This document shows, piece by piece, positions 36,011-44,432 of a stretch of 64,000 bases of DNA. The stretch is from assembly GCA_958296015.1 (NCBI GenBank), contig CATQIH010000011.1, positions 17,061 to 81,060 of the forward strand, written 5' to 3'. The notes under the pieces were generated by a model that was given only the letters and a program-made list of their open reading frames with translations, ran no database searches and was not told the DNA's origin. How positions within the stretch are numbered: the first letter of the stretch is position 1; the number at the start of each line of letters is the position of its first letter. A program made the translations under genes and the position numbers. This DNA comes from Cyclobacteriaceae bacterium. GTDB taxonomy: Bacteria; Bacteroidota; Bacteroidia; Cytophagales; Cyclobacteriaceae.

Positions 36011-37339
36011 ATGAACAACTACATCAGCTTAACAGACCTCAATACCCTGATCAGAAAGACACTGGATACCCAGATGGAGCCTTCCTACTGGGTAGTGGCT
36101 GAGATTGGCGAGATGCGACAGCATAGCAGCGGGCATTGCTACATGGAACTGGTAGAAAAAGATGGCAATCACGTGAGTGCAAAGATCAGGGCCACGGTGT
36201 GGAGTTATACCTATCGTAAGCTTAGCGGGTGGTTTAGTGCCATCACCGGTGAGGAGTTGAGAGCGGGCATGAAGATACTGAGCCATGTGGAAGTTAAATT
36301 TCATGAGCTATACGGACTGAGCCTGAACATCAAAGATATTGATGCCAACTTTACGCTCGGTGAACGGGCCAGGCGCAGGCAGCAGGTAATTGCCCAACTG
36401 GCAGAAGAAGGGGTGATTGACATGAACAAAAGCCTCCCGCTGCCACTGGTGCCTCAACAGATCGCGGTCATCAGCTCACCCACTGCTGCCGGGTATGGCG
36501 ACTTTGTGGATCAGCTAAGCACCAACCGGTATGGCTATGGCTTGCAGCTGCGGCTTTTTGAAGCGACCATGCAGGGAAATGGGGCAGAAGACAGCATCAT
36601 TGCTGCCCTGATGGCGATATTCGACCAACTGGAAGGTGGTAGCACCAGCTATGATGCCGTGGTGATTATCCGTGGCGGAGGTGCACAGGTGGATCTTGAT
36701 TGTTTCGACGGCTACAACCTGGCATCACATGTGGCACAGTTTCCGCTGCCTGTGTTCACGGGCATTGGGCACGAAAGAGATGAGACGGTCACCGACCTGG
36801 TGGCTCATACCAAGATGAAAACCCCAACGGCGGTAGCAGAGTTTCTGATCAACGGCATGCGTAGTTTTGAAGAGGCCCTGGAAGAAAAATTCCACAGGCT
36901 GATCAACGTCAGTGAGCAGGTCATTGTCGAAAAACGCTATCAGTTGGAAAGTTTGCAAAATGAGTTGCGGTTTGCTGTTTCCAGCCAGGTATCAGACAAC
37001 TATGTATTGCTGTCCCGTTGGCAGGAGCGGCTTAGGCAACTTAGTACCGCCCGGCTCAAAGCCTCCCATGAGCAGGTACAGCAACTTAGCAAGACGTTGA
37101 AAAAAGTGGCAAACAATCGCCTGAAAAACGGACACCAGCAACTGGAAAACTATGAACGATATTTACAGTTGCTAGACCCTGCCCGTATCATGCAACGCGG
37201 CTATACCCTGACCTACGTCAACGGAAAACCCTTGCAAGAAGGAGACATATTGCAGAAAGGCGATCGGCTAACAACCCACAGCCAGTATCACCTGTTACAC
37301 AGTATTATAGAAAGTAGCGAAAACAAGAAAAATGGCTAA
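36011..37339 (+). CDS. xseA: Exodeoxyribonuclease VII large subunit
   Basis: 442 aa from the ATG at 36011 (MNNYISLTDLNTLIRKTL); in-frame codons upstream fall in the repeat region. N-terminal OB domain (YWVVAEIGEMRQHSSGHCYMELVEK). Catalytic domain with QIAVISSPTAAGYGDF, VVIIRGGGAQVDLDCFDGYNLA, PVFTGIGHERDETVTDLVAHTKMKTPTAVAEFLI. The long C-terminal coiled coil begins at about 300. It degrades single-stranded DNA with XseB, whose gene overlaps its end by 8 nt. Confidence 0.95.
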   Translation: MNNYISLTDLNTLIRKTLDTQMEPSYWVVAEIGEMRQHSSGHCYMELVEKDGNHVSAKIRATVWSYTYRKLSGWFSAITGEELRAGMKILSHVEVKFHELYGLSLNIKDIDANFTLGERARRRQQVIAQLAEEGVIDMNKSLPLPLVPQQIAVISSPTAAGYGDFVDQLSTNRYGYGLQLRLFEATMQGNGAEDSIIAALMAIFDQLEGGSTSYDAVVIIRGGGAQVDLDCFDGYNLASHVAQFPLPVFTGIGHERDETVTDLVAHTKMKTPTAVAEFLINGMRSFEEALEEKFHRLINVSEQVIVEKRYQLESLQNELRFAVSSQVSDNYVLLSRWQERLRQLSTARLKASHEQVQQLSKTLKKVANNRLKNGHQQLENYERYLQLLDPARIMQRGYTLTYVNGKPLQEGDILQKGDRLTTHSQYHLLHSIIESSENKKNG

Positions 37340-37538
37340 ACAAAAAGCACTCACCTACCAGGAAGCGATGACGCAGCTGGAAGCGATTGTCCATGACATC
37401 GAGCACGAACCGCTGGATGTGGATGATCTGTCAGAAAAAGTGAAGACCGCGCTTTCGCTGGTAGACTATTGCAAAACCAAGCTCCGAACCACAGAAGATA
37501 CCATCCGTCAGGCTTTTGAAACAGAAGATGAGGATTAA
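37332..37538 (+). CDS. xseB: Exodeoxyribonuclease VII small subunit
   Basis: 68 aa, helical: YQEAMTQLEAIVHDIEHEPLDVDDLSEKVKTALSLVDYCKTKL matches the family (E.AM.RLEEIV...E......L......V......C). Its start overlaps xseA by 8 nt, giving coupled translation of the two subunits. Acidic tail. Confidence 0.93.
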   Translation: MAKQKALTYQEAMTQLEAIVHDIEHEPLDVDDLSEKVKTALSLVDYCKTKLRTTEDTIRQAFETEDED

Positions 37539-37594
37539 TAGTGGCGGAGAAGACAACATACATTGGAGACCCACCGGACCCGGCGGGCGATGCA

Positions 37595-37650
37595 GTGGAG
37601 ACACCATATAATGGAGACACCATATAATGGAGACACCATATATGGTGTCT
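37595..37650. repeat. 16-bp tandem repeat x3 ending in a perfect palindrome
   Basis: Three copies of (A/G)TGGAGACACCATATA run from 37595. The last merges into the perfect 20-bp palindrome AGACACCATATATGGTGTCT at 37631-37650, followed by ttt. Same family as 35936-35955; the two bracket xseA-xseB. Confidence 0.85.
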
Positions 37651-37761
37651 TTACTGAAAGCAGGCGGACATAAAGATTCGGTGGGAATTTTGTAAGTCAA
37701 ACAAAGTCGCTGTACATTGGACGCATCTCACGTCCATATGATTTTTATGATAAGTAGCATC

Positions 37762-38613
37762 ATGGCTTACATCCACTGGAACCCCGACGGTATCGTCTTT
37801 GACCTCGGCTTCTATGCATTGCACTGGTATTCGCTGTTCTTTGCCCTGGGGTTTGTGCTGAGCTATGTGCTGATGAGGAAGCAATTTGCCAAAGTACACC
37901 TGCCGGAGGAGCGGCTGGAAAAACTCACCATCTACATGGTACTTGCCACGGTGATCGGTGCCAGGTTGGGTCATTGTCTATTCTATGACTTCGACTATTA
38001 CTCGCACCATGTAGCGGAAATGCTGTTACCGGTTCGTTTTGAGCCTACCTTTGCATTTACCGGGTATCAGGGACTGGCAAGTCATGGCGGTATCTTTGGG
38101 GTGATGATGGCTACCATCCTGTTTGCCAGAAACTATAAAATAAGCCTGTTCTGGCTGCTCGATCAGCTGTCGGTGGTAGGGGCACTGGCTGGGTGCTGTA
38201 TTCGCCTGGGCAACCTAATGAACTCCGAGATCATCGGCAGACCGGCTACCGTGCCCTGGGCTTTTGTGTTTGAGCGGGTAGACAATGTGCCCCGGCATCC
38301 AGGGCAATTATATGAGGCATTGGCTTATTTTGGCATCTTCGTGTTGCTTTATGTGTTGAGCCGCCGTTTGCACAAACAACCCGGATTTATTTTCGGATTG
38401 TTCATGGTACTGCTGTTTGTAGCCCGTTTCCTGATTGAGTTTGTCAAAGCAGATCAATCAGCTTTTGAGGCTGGGATGTTGTTCAACATGGGGCAACTGC
38501 TGAGCATTCCGTTCATTATTTTAGGCATTATCATCATGATTCTCAAAAACAAGCCAGCCACATTAGAGGCACCCCAAGGATTGAGTCCGGCTGAGCAGGA
38601 AAGTCATGCTTAA
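37762..38613 (+). CDS. lgt: Prolipoprotein diacylglyceryl transferase
   Basis: 283 aa from the ATG at 37762 (MAYIHWNPDGIVFDLG); upstream ATGs at 37738 and 37750 are possible. Seven membrane helices. Diagnostic segments are YQGLASHGGIFGVMMA (catalytic His and conserved glycines), RLGNLMNSEIIGRPAT, and PRHPGQLYEALAYFG. It adds diacylglycerol to the lipobox Cys of prolipoproteins, a step all lipoproteins in this window need. Converges with the xylanase with a 4-nt overlap of their 3' ends. Confidence 0.95.
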   Translation: MAYIHWNPDGIVFDLGFYALHWYSLFFALGFVLSYVLMRKQFAKVHLPEERLEKLTIYMVLATVIGARLGHCLFYDFDYYSHHVAEMLLPVRFEPTFAFTGYQGLASHGGIFGVMMATILFARNYKISLFWLLDQLSVVGALAGCCIRLGNLMNSEIIGRPATVPWAFVFERVDNVPRHPGQLYEALAYFGIFVLLYVLSRRLHKQPGFIFGLFMVLLFVARFLIEFVKADQSAFEAGMLFNMGQLLSIPFIILGIIIMILKNKPATLEAPQGLSPAEQESHA

Positions 38614-39662
38614 TCTTCTTTTTTTCTCTCTGCAAAATACTTTTTCAACCAGGTCATGGCGGGGCGTTCGCTGCCATTGGTGTGCACAAGGTAACCATTT
38701 TCTCTCCACATATGGCCTTCTTTATAGCCCCAGAGCGTCACGCCTTTCACCGCAGGGTGTTCCCACATCACAGGAAACTGTGCAGCCCAGATCGCTTGCT
38801 GTACTTTGTCATCGGCCTCATCTACTTCGTATTCTGTGATGTAGAGCGGCAGGCCGAGGTCGTCCATTTGGTTCAATGTATTTTGTAGGGTATCAGGATC
38901 AATATTTTCCAGCCAATGCCCCTGCATACCCACGCCATCAATTGTGCCATCGGTTTGCAGCAGGCTGATCAGTTGTTTGTACTTGGCTACTCTTGCTCCT
39001 CCTTTCAGCACATTGTTCTCATTGATCCACAACGCACAGTCAGCGGGGGCATACTTGCGGGCTTTCCGGTACATCCACCGCACCCAGGCGAAGTCTGCGT
39101 CGCCTCCCAGTGCCTGCCTTATTTTAGGTGGCGGCGGCGACTGAAAAGGTTCATTGACCACTTCCACATAGGCAGTCTGCGGGTATCTGTTGAAAAAATA
39201 CTGAATCCATACTTCCATTTCAGCCCGGATGTCGGCATCAGAAAGTTCCAGCAGCCATTTAGCCTCTGCCCCACAGCACCAAAACAGGAAAGTATGTTCT
39301 TTGAACGGGATATGGTGATCAAGGCAAAAGGCATAGATTTCATCCAGGGCCTTTGGTTCATAGACATTTCTGCTGGTTTCACAAAGGCCATGCTTGCCGG
39401 CATTTTCGGGCGTAGCCTGGTTCCAGTAAGTGCTAAAGAGCGTATCGGGCATCATACCTTCATTTTTCAAACCTGCCATCGTACAGCCAAAAAACTTGGA
39501 TTGCCCTTTGGCTAACTGTGCCCATGCGCGGCTCATTCCACCAAAAAGTAACAAAGCAAAAGCCAGTATAGTAATCTTAAAGAAGGTATAGTAAATAGGC
39601 AACCTACACAGTTGCTGCCTGGCTGGCTGTTGTTCGGCAGGTATATTTTCGTGCTTGATCAT
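38610..39662 (-). CDS. Glycoside hydrolase family 10 endo-beta-1,4-xylanase-like protein
   Basis: 350 aa with an N-terminal hydrophobic segment and a likely signal cleavage near AWAQ. GH10 barrel marks: NQATPENAGKHG (TPEN), HTFLFWC, VEVVNEPF with the acid/base Glu, VGMQGHW, and LPLYITEYEVD with the nucleophile Glu. Both catalytic Glu are present, so xylanase or a related glucanase activity is likely. The VTLWGYKEGHMW loop fits family binding residues. No polysaccharide-utilisation (SusCD) genes adjoin it. Confidence 0.88.
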   Translation of the reverse strand: MIKHENIPAEQQPARQQLCRLPIYYTFFKITILAFALLLFGGMSRAWAQLAKGQSKFFGCTMAGLKNEGMMPDTLFSTYWNQATPENAGKHGLCETSRNVYEPKALDEIYAFCLDHHIPFKEHTFLFWCCGAEAKWLLELSDADIRAEMEVWIQYFFNRYPQTAYVEVVNEPFQSPPPPKIRQALGGDADFAWVRWMYRKARKYAPADCALWINENNVLKGGARVAKYKQLISLLQTDGTIDGVGMQGHWLENIDPDTLQNTLNQMDDLGLPLYITEYEVDEADDKVQQAIWAAQFPVMWEHPAVKGVTLWGYKEGHMWRENGYLVHTNGSERPAMTWLKKYFAERKKED

Positions 39663-39692
39663 GCATAAAAATACAGATTTTAGGTAGATCTT

Positions 39693-42110
39693 CTACTCAT
39701 TGCGCAAACTATCCACCGGATTGCTGTTGGCAGCTTTCAGGCTTTGGCTGCTGACGGCCAGCAGGGCGATCAATAGCACGGTAATACCGGGGATGAAGAA
39801 ATGCCACCAGTGCAGGTCGATGCGGTAGGCAAAACTTTGCAGCCACTCCTGGGCAAAGTAATTGGCAACAGGTGTAGCCACAGCAAAAGCAATGAGGATC
39901 AGCCGGATGTAGTCTTTGGAAAGCAGCAACAAAATACTTTGTGCCGAAGCACCTAGTACCTTGCGGATGCCAATCTCTTTGGTGCGCTGCCGGGCCGAAT
40001 AGGTAGCCAGGCCAAGCAGTCCCAGACAGGCAATGAAGATGGCAAAGCCCGTAAAAATACCAAATACCTGTCCAAACTGCTGGTCTGTGCGGTACTGTGC
40101 ATCAAACTGATCATCCAGAAAGTAATAGTCAAACACATCGTTGGGATATGCTGTCCGCCACCGGTCTTCTATGCCTGCAATCATATCTGCATAGGAAGTG
40201 GCTTGTGTGGGGGCAGACAGTTTGATACTGAAATAATCGGCTCCGGCTTCATCTGTCGGATAAATGAGTAGGGGAATCTGGGCTTCTTTCAGCGACAAGT
40301 GATGATAGTCATCTATCACACCGGATACCGTCACTTTGTTGCCCCAGAAAGTCAGCATCTGACCCAAGGCATCATCTGGTGAAGCAAAGCCCAGGCGAGT
40401 AGCCGCCATTTTGTTGATCACCACCTGTGCGGTTTCTGAAGACGCATGTGGTAACCGAAAACCATGACCGGCAATGAGGTTAATGCCAAGTGTTTGCAAA
40501 TACGTATCACTGGCACCATACAGGTAGAAAATCGTTTTGAAATCTTCTTTATGGTCCAGCTGGTGTATATCATCGGTACTGTTGATTTCATAAATACCAT
40601 TACCCGGCAAGGTACTGGAAAAGGTTGCGTCCTGCACATAGGGTAGCTGTGTTATCTCATTGCGAAAAAACTGAAAGGACCGACTGGAGACCGAATCGTT
40701 ACCCAAATATTTAGGCGCATGTAGGGCTACTATCTGGCTAAGCGTGGCACCAGTCTCTTGCTGGCGCAGAAAATGTATCTGCTGGTAGACCAGCAGTGTG
40801 CCGCCCATCATCATGATGGTAAGCATAAACTGTAGGGTGACCAGCGACTTTCTCAATACGTTTCCTTTGCCGGAAGCCGTAAAGCTGCCTTTCAGTACTT
40901 TCACTGGCTGAAAGGCGGTGACACTGATCGCTGGGAAAAGACACGAAGCCAGCGTACCCAGCAGCAGTAAACCCAACAGTGCAGCAAATACATCGGGTCG
41001 TTCCAGCAGCTCGAAGGAAAGCGCGTGACCAGCCAGTAGCTCAAAGTAAGACTTCACCATCACCACCAGCGCGATCGCTAGCAGCAGTGCTACAGCATTG
41101 ATAGTAAGTGATTCTGTAAGAAATTGTAAGATTAGTGCGCCCCTGCTGGCACCCAGCACCTTGCGGATGCTGCTTTCCTTGATGCGATGCATAGACTGCA
41201 CCGTCGCCAGATTGATGTAGTTGAAGCAGGCAATCAGCATCACCAGCAGTGCCAGTGCCAGCAGACCGTACACTGTGGTTGCGCTTCCATTTGCTTCGGC
41301 TTCGTAAGTTTTGTGCGAGTGAAGATGAATATCTTCCACCAACTGCCATACATAACTGGTATTGAAGCGATTGGTGCTGTCAATCACCTGCTTTGCTTTG
41401 GTACTCAACGATGAGCGTTTGGCTTGCGGATCGACCAGCAGGTAGGTATAATCATTATTGTTGTCCCAGGTAAGCTTGCGTTTCCAGTGATCTGTCGCCG
41501 TAGTATAGGAGATCAGCATATTGAAATGCAGATGAGAATTCTCCGGCACATCGGCCATTACTCCGGTCACCAACAAATCATCCTGATTACCATAATCACG
41601 GTAGATGAGGGTTTGCCCAACGGGGTCTTCATCGCCAAAATACTGCCGGGCTGCCGATTGGGTAAGTACCACGGAAAGCGGTTTTTCCAAAGCTGTTTTC
41701 GTATCTCCGGCAAGCATCTTCCAGGAGAACATTTGTAGAAAAGAAGGTTCAGCTACATAGAGCCTGTCTTCTTTAAAATGACGGTCACCATTGGATAGCG
41801 TAGCATTTTCGATGAGGTAAATCCTGGCAAAGTCTTCTACTTCCGGTAGCGTTGCTTTCAGGGTAGGGCCTACTAGGTTGGACGTGTTGGCATCCTGTAT
41901 TTCCTCTCCATTGGAAATGTTGGCCGTCGTAATCCGATAGAGCCGGTCAGCGTTTTCATGAAAGCGGTCATAGCTTAGCTCAAAGCCTACATACAGCAAC
42001 GTGAGCAGACAGATAGCCAGGCTGATCGTGAGGCCAGACAGGTTGATGACTGTAAAGACTTTGTCCTTCCTGAAATTCCTGAAAGCGATGAGCAGATAGT
42101 TTTTGTACAT
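39693..42110 (-). CDS. FtsX/MacB-type ABC transporter permease
   Basis: 805 aa. It starts MYKNYLLIAFRNFRKDKVFTVINLSGLTISLAICLLTLLY, the typical Bacteroidota FtsX-like start. Two MacB periplasmic core regions alternate with FtsX domains: helices near residues 280-340 (GLLALALLVMLIACFNYINLATVQSMHRIKESSIRKVLGAS) and again near the C terminus (LGLLGLATYSARQRTKEIGIRKVLGAS). It would work with an ATPase encoded elsewhere. Probably efflux or peptide export. Single gene; about 800 bp of repeat-rich DNA upstream. Confidence 0.88.
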   Translation of the reverse strand: MYKNYLLIAFRNFRKDKVFTVINLSGLTISLAICLLTLLYVGFELSYDRFHENADRLYRITTANISNGEEIQDANTSNLVGPTLKATLPEVEDFARIYLIENATLSNGDRHFKEDRLYVAEPSFLQMFSWKMLAGDTKTALEKPLSVVLTQSAARQYFGDEDPVGQTLIYRDYGNQDDLLVTGVMADVPENSHLHFNMLISYTTATDHWKRKLTWDNNNDYTYLLVDPQAKRSSLSTKAKQVIDSTNRFNTSYVWQLVEDIHLHSHKTYEAEANGSATTVYGLLALALLVMLIACFNYINLATVQSMHRIKESSIRKVLGASRGALILQFLTESLTINAVALLLAIALVVMVKSYFELLAGHALSFELLERPDVFAALLGLLLLGTLASCLFPAISVTAFQPVKVLKGSFTASGKGNVLRKSLVTLQFMLTIMMMGGTLLVYQQIHFLRQQETGATLSQIVALHAPKYLGNDSVSSRSFQFFRNEITQLPYVQDATFSSTLPGNGIYEINSTDDIHQLDHKEDFKTIFYLYGASDTYLQTLGINLIAGHGFRLPHASSETAQVVINKMAATRLGFASPDDALGQMLTFWGNKVTVSGVIDDYHHLSLKEAQIPLLIYPTDEAGADYFSIKLSAPTQATSYADMIAGIEDRWRTAYPNDVFDYYFLDDQFDAQYRTDQQFGQVFGIFTGFAIFIACLGLLGLATYSARQRTKEIGIRKVLGASAQSILLLLSKDYIRLILIAFAVATPVANYFAQEWLQSFAYRIDLHWWHFFIPGITVLLIALLAVSSQSLKAANSNPVDSLRNE

Positions 42111-42929
42111 GTAGCAGCTAATTTAAGTGGCAAAAGCATGGATGACTTTCCTATGAGCTAATATCTGCTACTTTATCTTATAATGCTACTTTTTTGCAGT
42201 GAGTGGTCGGTATGATGCAGTGAAATGCAATGGAGTAATAAATGCAAGCAAGTCAGTCGCCTACAATCATTGCGTATAGTATCTTTGGTAGTTGTACTAC
42301 TTCTTCTGATAACTACTTCTAATACATAATCTTTGTGGCCAAACGATATGTACCAGCTGATGAAAAGCCCGTTCTGCCACGAAAGGTACAATATTAGTTT
42401 TGGCAATAATATGCTTCTCACAATTTGCGAGTAGCTTTCCTTGAAGTGCAATAGCTTGCAGACAGTTGGCAAGTAGCTATCCCCGCCATATGATACTCTG
42501 CCACAGTTGTCTGCTGGGTTCCATATCTGTGGCTTGTGCCGCCGTGGCGCGGTCCTCACAAGACACCCTCGCTGGGTTTGTGGGTACCGGTATTCGCCAT
42601 CCGGCATGGAATGCTACGGGCCTCGGCGGCAGGGGCCGACCCGGACAGCCCACGGGTTCCATACCCCAGTTTGTGCCAACGTGGCGCGGACTCACAAACT
42701 GGAAATGTACCGTAGTATAGATGAAGATATAAGATGCTTATGTTTTACTTTCTTATCACGCTTCATGGTAGACTGTACGGAGCCTTTGAAGTAAATAGGT
42801 AGATGAACCCTCGCTTCGGCCTGTGACCAAAGCTAGAAGGGCTTCAGATACAATCTGAAGCCAGTCAGATGGATGCAATCTAAAGCGAGTGGGGTATTGA
42901 CTTAACTCCCAACTCCCAATCCCTATAAC
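42111..42929. other. Long intergenic region with nested hairpins and dispersed repeats
   Basis: About 820 bp without a credible gene. Open frames on both strands at 42173-42720 have biased, repeat-derived composition. Within it, 42533-42562 (CTTGTG...CACAAG) and 42668-42700 (AGTTTGTG...CACAAACT) are homologous hairpins with a shared core gtggcgcgg. They lie about 105 bp apart with GC-rich sequence between. The GGCTTCAGAT hairpin is at 42840-42862. Confidence 0.6.
42840..42862. repeat. GGCTTCAGAT hairpin, copy 2
   Basis: GGCTTCAGAT-aca-ATCTGAAGCC; identical stem to 31690-31712 with a different loop. Confidence 0.85.
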
Positions 42930-43226
42930 CTAATCCCCAGCACCCAACACCTTGGGTACCCGAAAGTATTGGTCATCTTTTTTGGGTGCGTTGTCCAATG
43001 CCTCTTTCCTGTCCAAATGCTGCCCTACTTTGTCGGGGCGGAAATGGTTGACTTCCATCGTCATGTTGGTCATAGGCTCTACATCGGAGGTATCTACCTC
43101 GTTGAGCTGATCTACCCAGTCGAGTATCTCGGTCATGTTTTGTGCCAGGGCTTCTTCTGCTTCGGCATCAAACTCAAGGCGCGCCAGATGCGCTATTTTG
43201 TGAATGGTGGCTCTGTCTATTTTCAT
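42930..43226 (-). CDS. gatC: Asp-tRNA(Asn)/Glu-tRNA(Gln) amidotransferase subunit C
   Basis: 98 aa. Family pattern I..IAHLARLEFDAEAEEALAQNMTEILDWVDQLNEVDTSDVEPM, then RPD and a C-terminal FRVPKVL. It stabilises GatA in the GatCAB complex that amidates misacylated tRNAs. Located 11 nt downstream of plsC on the same strand, so probably cotranscribed. gatA and gatB are not in the window. Confidence 0.94.
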   Translation of the reverse strand: MKIDRATIHKIAHLARLEFDAEAEEALAQNMTEILDWVDQLNEVDTSDVEPMTNMTMEVNHFRPDKVGQHLDRKEALDNAPKKDDQYFRVPKVLGAGD

Positions 43227-43237
43227 ATATTTATTTT

Positions 43238-44068
43238 TTAAAAGCTGGAAGTCTGCGGTCCGAGGTCCGAAGTATCGCTTCTGCCTTCCGACTCCGGCCT
43301 CCGGTCTTCAGTCTTCGGTCTACCTTCCCCTGTTTGAAGATGCGGAAAATGTTTTGAAAGTTCCTGCTCAATGACCTGATATGTTTGATCTTTAAGTCGC
43401 CCGATGTCGTTTTCTGTCATACCCACGGTAGGAATGGGTTTGTGAAAGATGATGACGGGCCGTTTGGGCTGCATCAAAAACTTGTTGTCATTGGGTAATA
43501 TCAGTCCATTGTAAGGTATGGTGACCGGCACGACAGGTATCTGCTTCTCAATGGCTACCCTGAAAGGCCCTGTCTTAAAGACAGCCAGGTGCATGGCATC
43601 AGGCGTGCGGATGCCCCCTTCCGGAAACATCACCACGCTCTTGCCTTCGTCTACTGCCCGGTAACTTTCTTTGAGTGCCCGATAGCGGTCTTTCGCGCTT
43701 TCCCGGTTGACGGTGATGTGTAATTTCTTGAACATAAAACCAAACAAAGGCACCTTGGTCAGCGAACTTTTACCGACAAACACAAAGGGTTTGGGCGCAT
43801 AGCCCATAGCAGGTATATCCAGCAGTGAGAAATGATTGGGCGTGAACACGTACGGCTGCCGCTTCTCCAGCTTTCCTTTCCACAGGATGCGGGGCGGCAC
43901 ACCCAGCGAAAGAAAGAAGCCACGGCACCAACACTGGTTGAGCAGCAAGGCATACCGATGCCAACTCCTTTTGAGCATCAGGATCAGAAACAAAGGTAGA
44001 AGGAATATGAACATGAGGCCAAACATAAAGAGGCCATACGTAGAATATACTCTTATCAAAAACCGCAT
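43238..44068 (-). CDS. plsC: 1-acyl-sn-glycerol-3-phosphate acyltransferase, with repeat-derived C-terminal tail
   Basis: 276 aa. N-terminal membrane helix; acyltransferase box NHFSLLD (H-x4-D), then VNRESAKDRYRAL, FPEGGIR and VPVTIPYNG. It acylates lysophosphatidate in phospholipid synthesis. The last ~30 residues, LQTGEGRPKTEDRRPESEG and onwards, are the translation of the gaagaccgaagac-type dispersed repeat seen at 5900, 28770 and 35330. The usual stop has therefore been bypassed or replaced by the repeat. Confidence 0.9.
   Translation of the reverse strand: MRFLIRVYSTYGLFMFGLMFIFLLPLFLILMLKRSWHRYALLLNQCWCRGFFLSLGVPPRILWKGKLEKRQPYVFTPNHFSLLDIPAMGYAPKPFVFVGKSSLTKVPLFGFMFKKLHITVNRESAKDRYRALKESYRAVDEGKSVVMFPEGGIRTPDAMHLAVFKTGPFRVAIEKQIPVVPVTIPYNGLILPNDNKFLMQPKRPVIIFHKPIPTVGMTENDIGRLKDQTYQVIEQELSKHFPHLQTGEGRPKTEDRRPESEGRSDTSDLGPQTSSF
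43240..43335. repeat. Dispersed C/T-rich repeat overlapping the 3' end of plsC
   Basis: Composed of ggtcttcagtcttcggtc and ctccggcctccggtcttc variants. It codes for the PlsC tail on the minus strand. Same vocabulary as 5895-5985 and 28740-28800. Confidence 0.6.
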
Positions 44069-44432
44069 ATGCCTTGCTCAGTGAGTTTTGCTAAACCGGC
44101 CAAATGTAAAAAAACTTCGGCACCCGACCTAGCCATATGCTGATGCATGTAGTGAAAGTGGAGATAAAAAGTTAGTTCCTATCAATTATTTATTAATAAG
44201 GCGTATAAAATATATCTGGTTTTAATTATAATTTATTATGTATATGTATTAAAATTTTAATATGTATATGTCATTTTGTCAAATTAAAGGCTATACATAA
44301 TGCAAAGGTATATATATTCATTGCAAATTTTTTGCTATTCCTTTGGCCTTCTCAAATCCAAAGGCTGGCGGCTCTACGTACGTACCACATCTAATTATTC
44401 AATTTTTTCTAATCGCAAACCACTATACTCCT
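44069..44432. other. AT-rich region upstream of the ferritin-like operon
   Basis: No gene. Contains the palindrome TATTAAAATTTTAATA (44247-44262) between two direct TATGTATATGT repeats (44237 and 44261). These could be an operator or an AT-rich promoter region for the operon starting at 44433. Confidence 0.4.

Noticed and set aside
42173..42607. Minus-strand 144-codon frame
   Set aside because: Low-complexity, repeat-derived sequence without start context or family; overlaps hairpins.
42466..42794. Plus-strand frames of 84-95 codons in the same region
   Set aside because: They translate the GC-rich hairpin repeat and have no protein signature.
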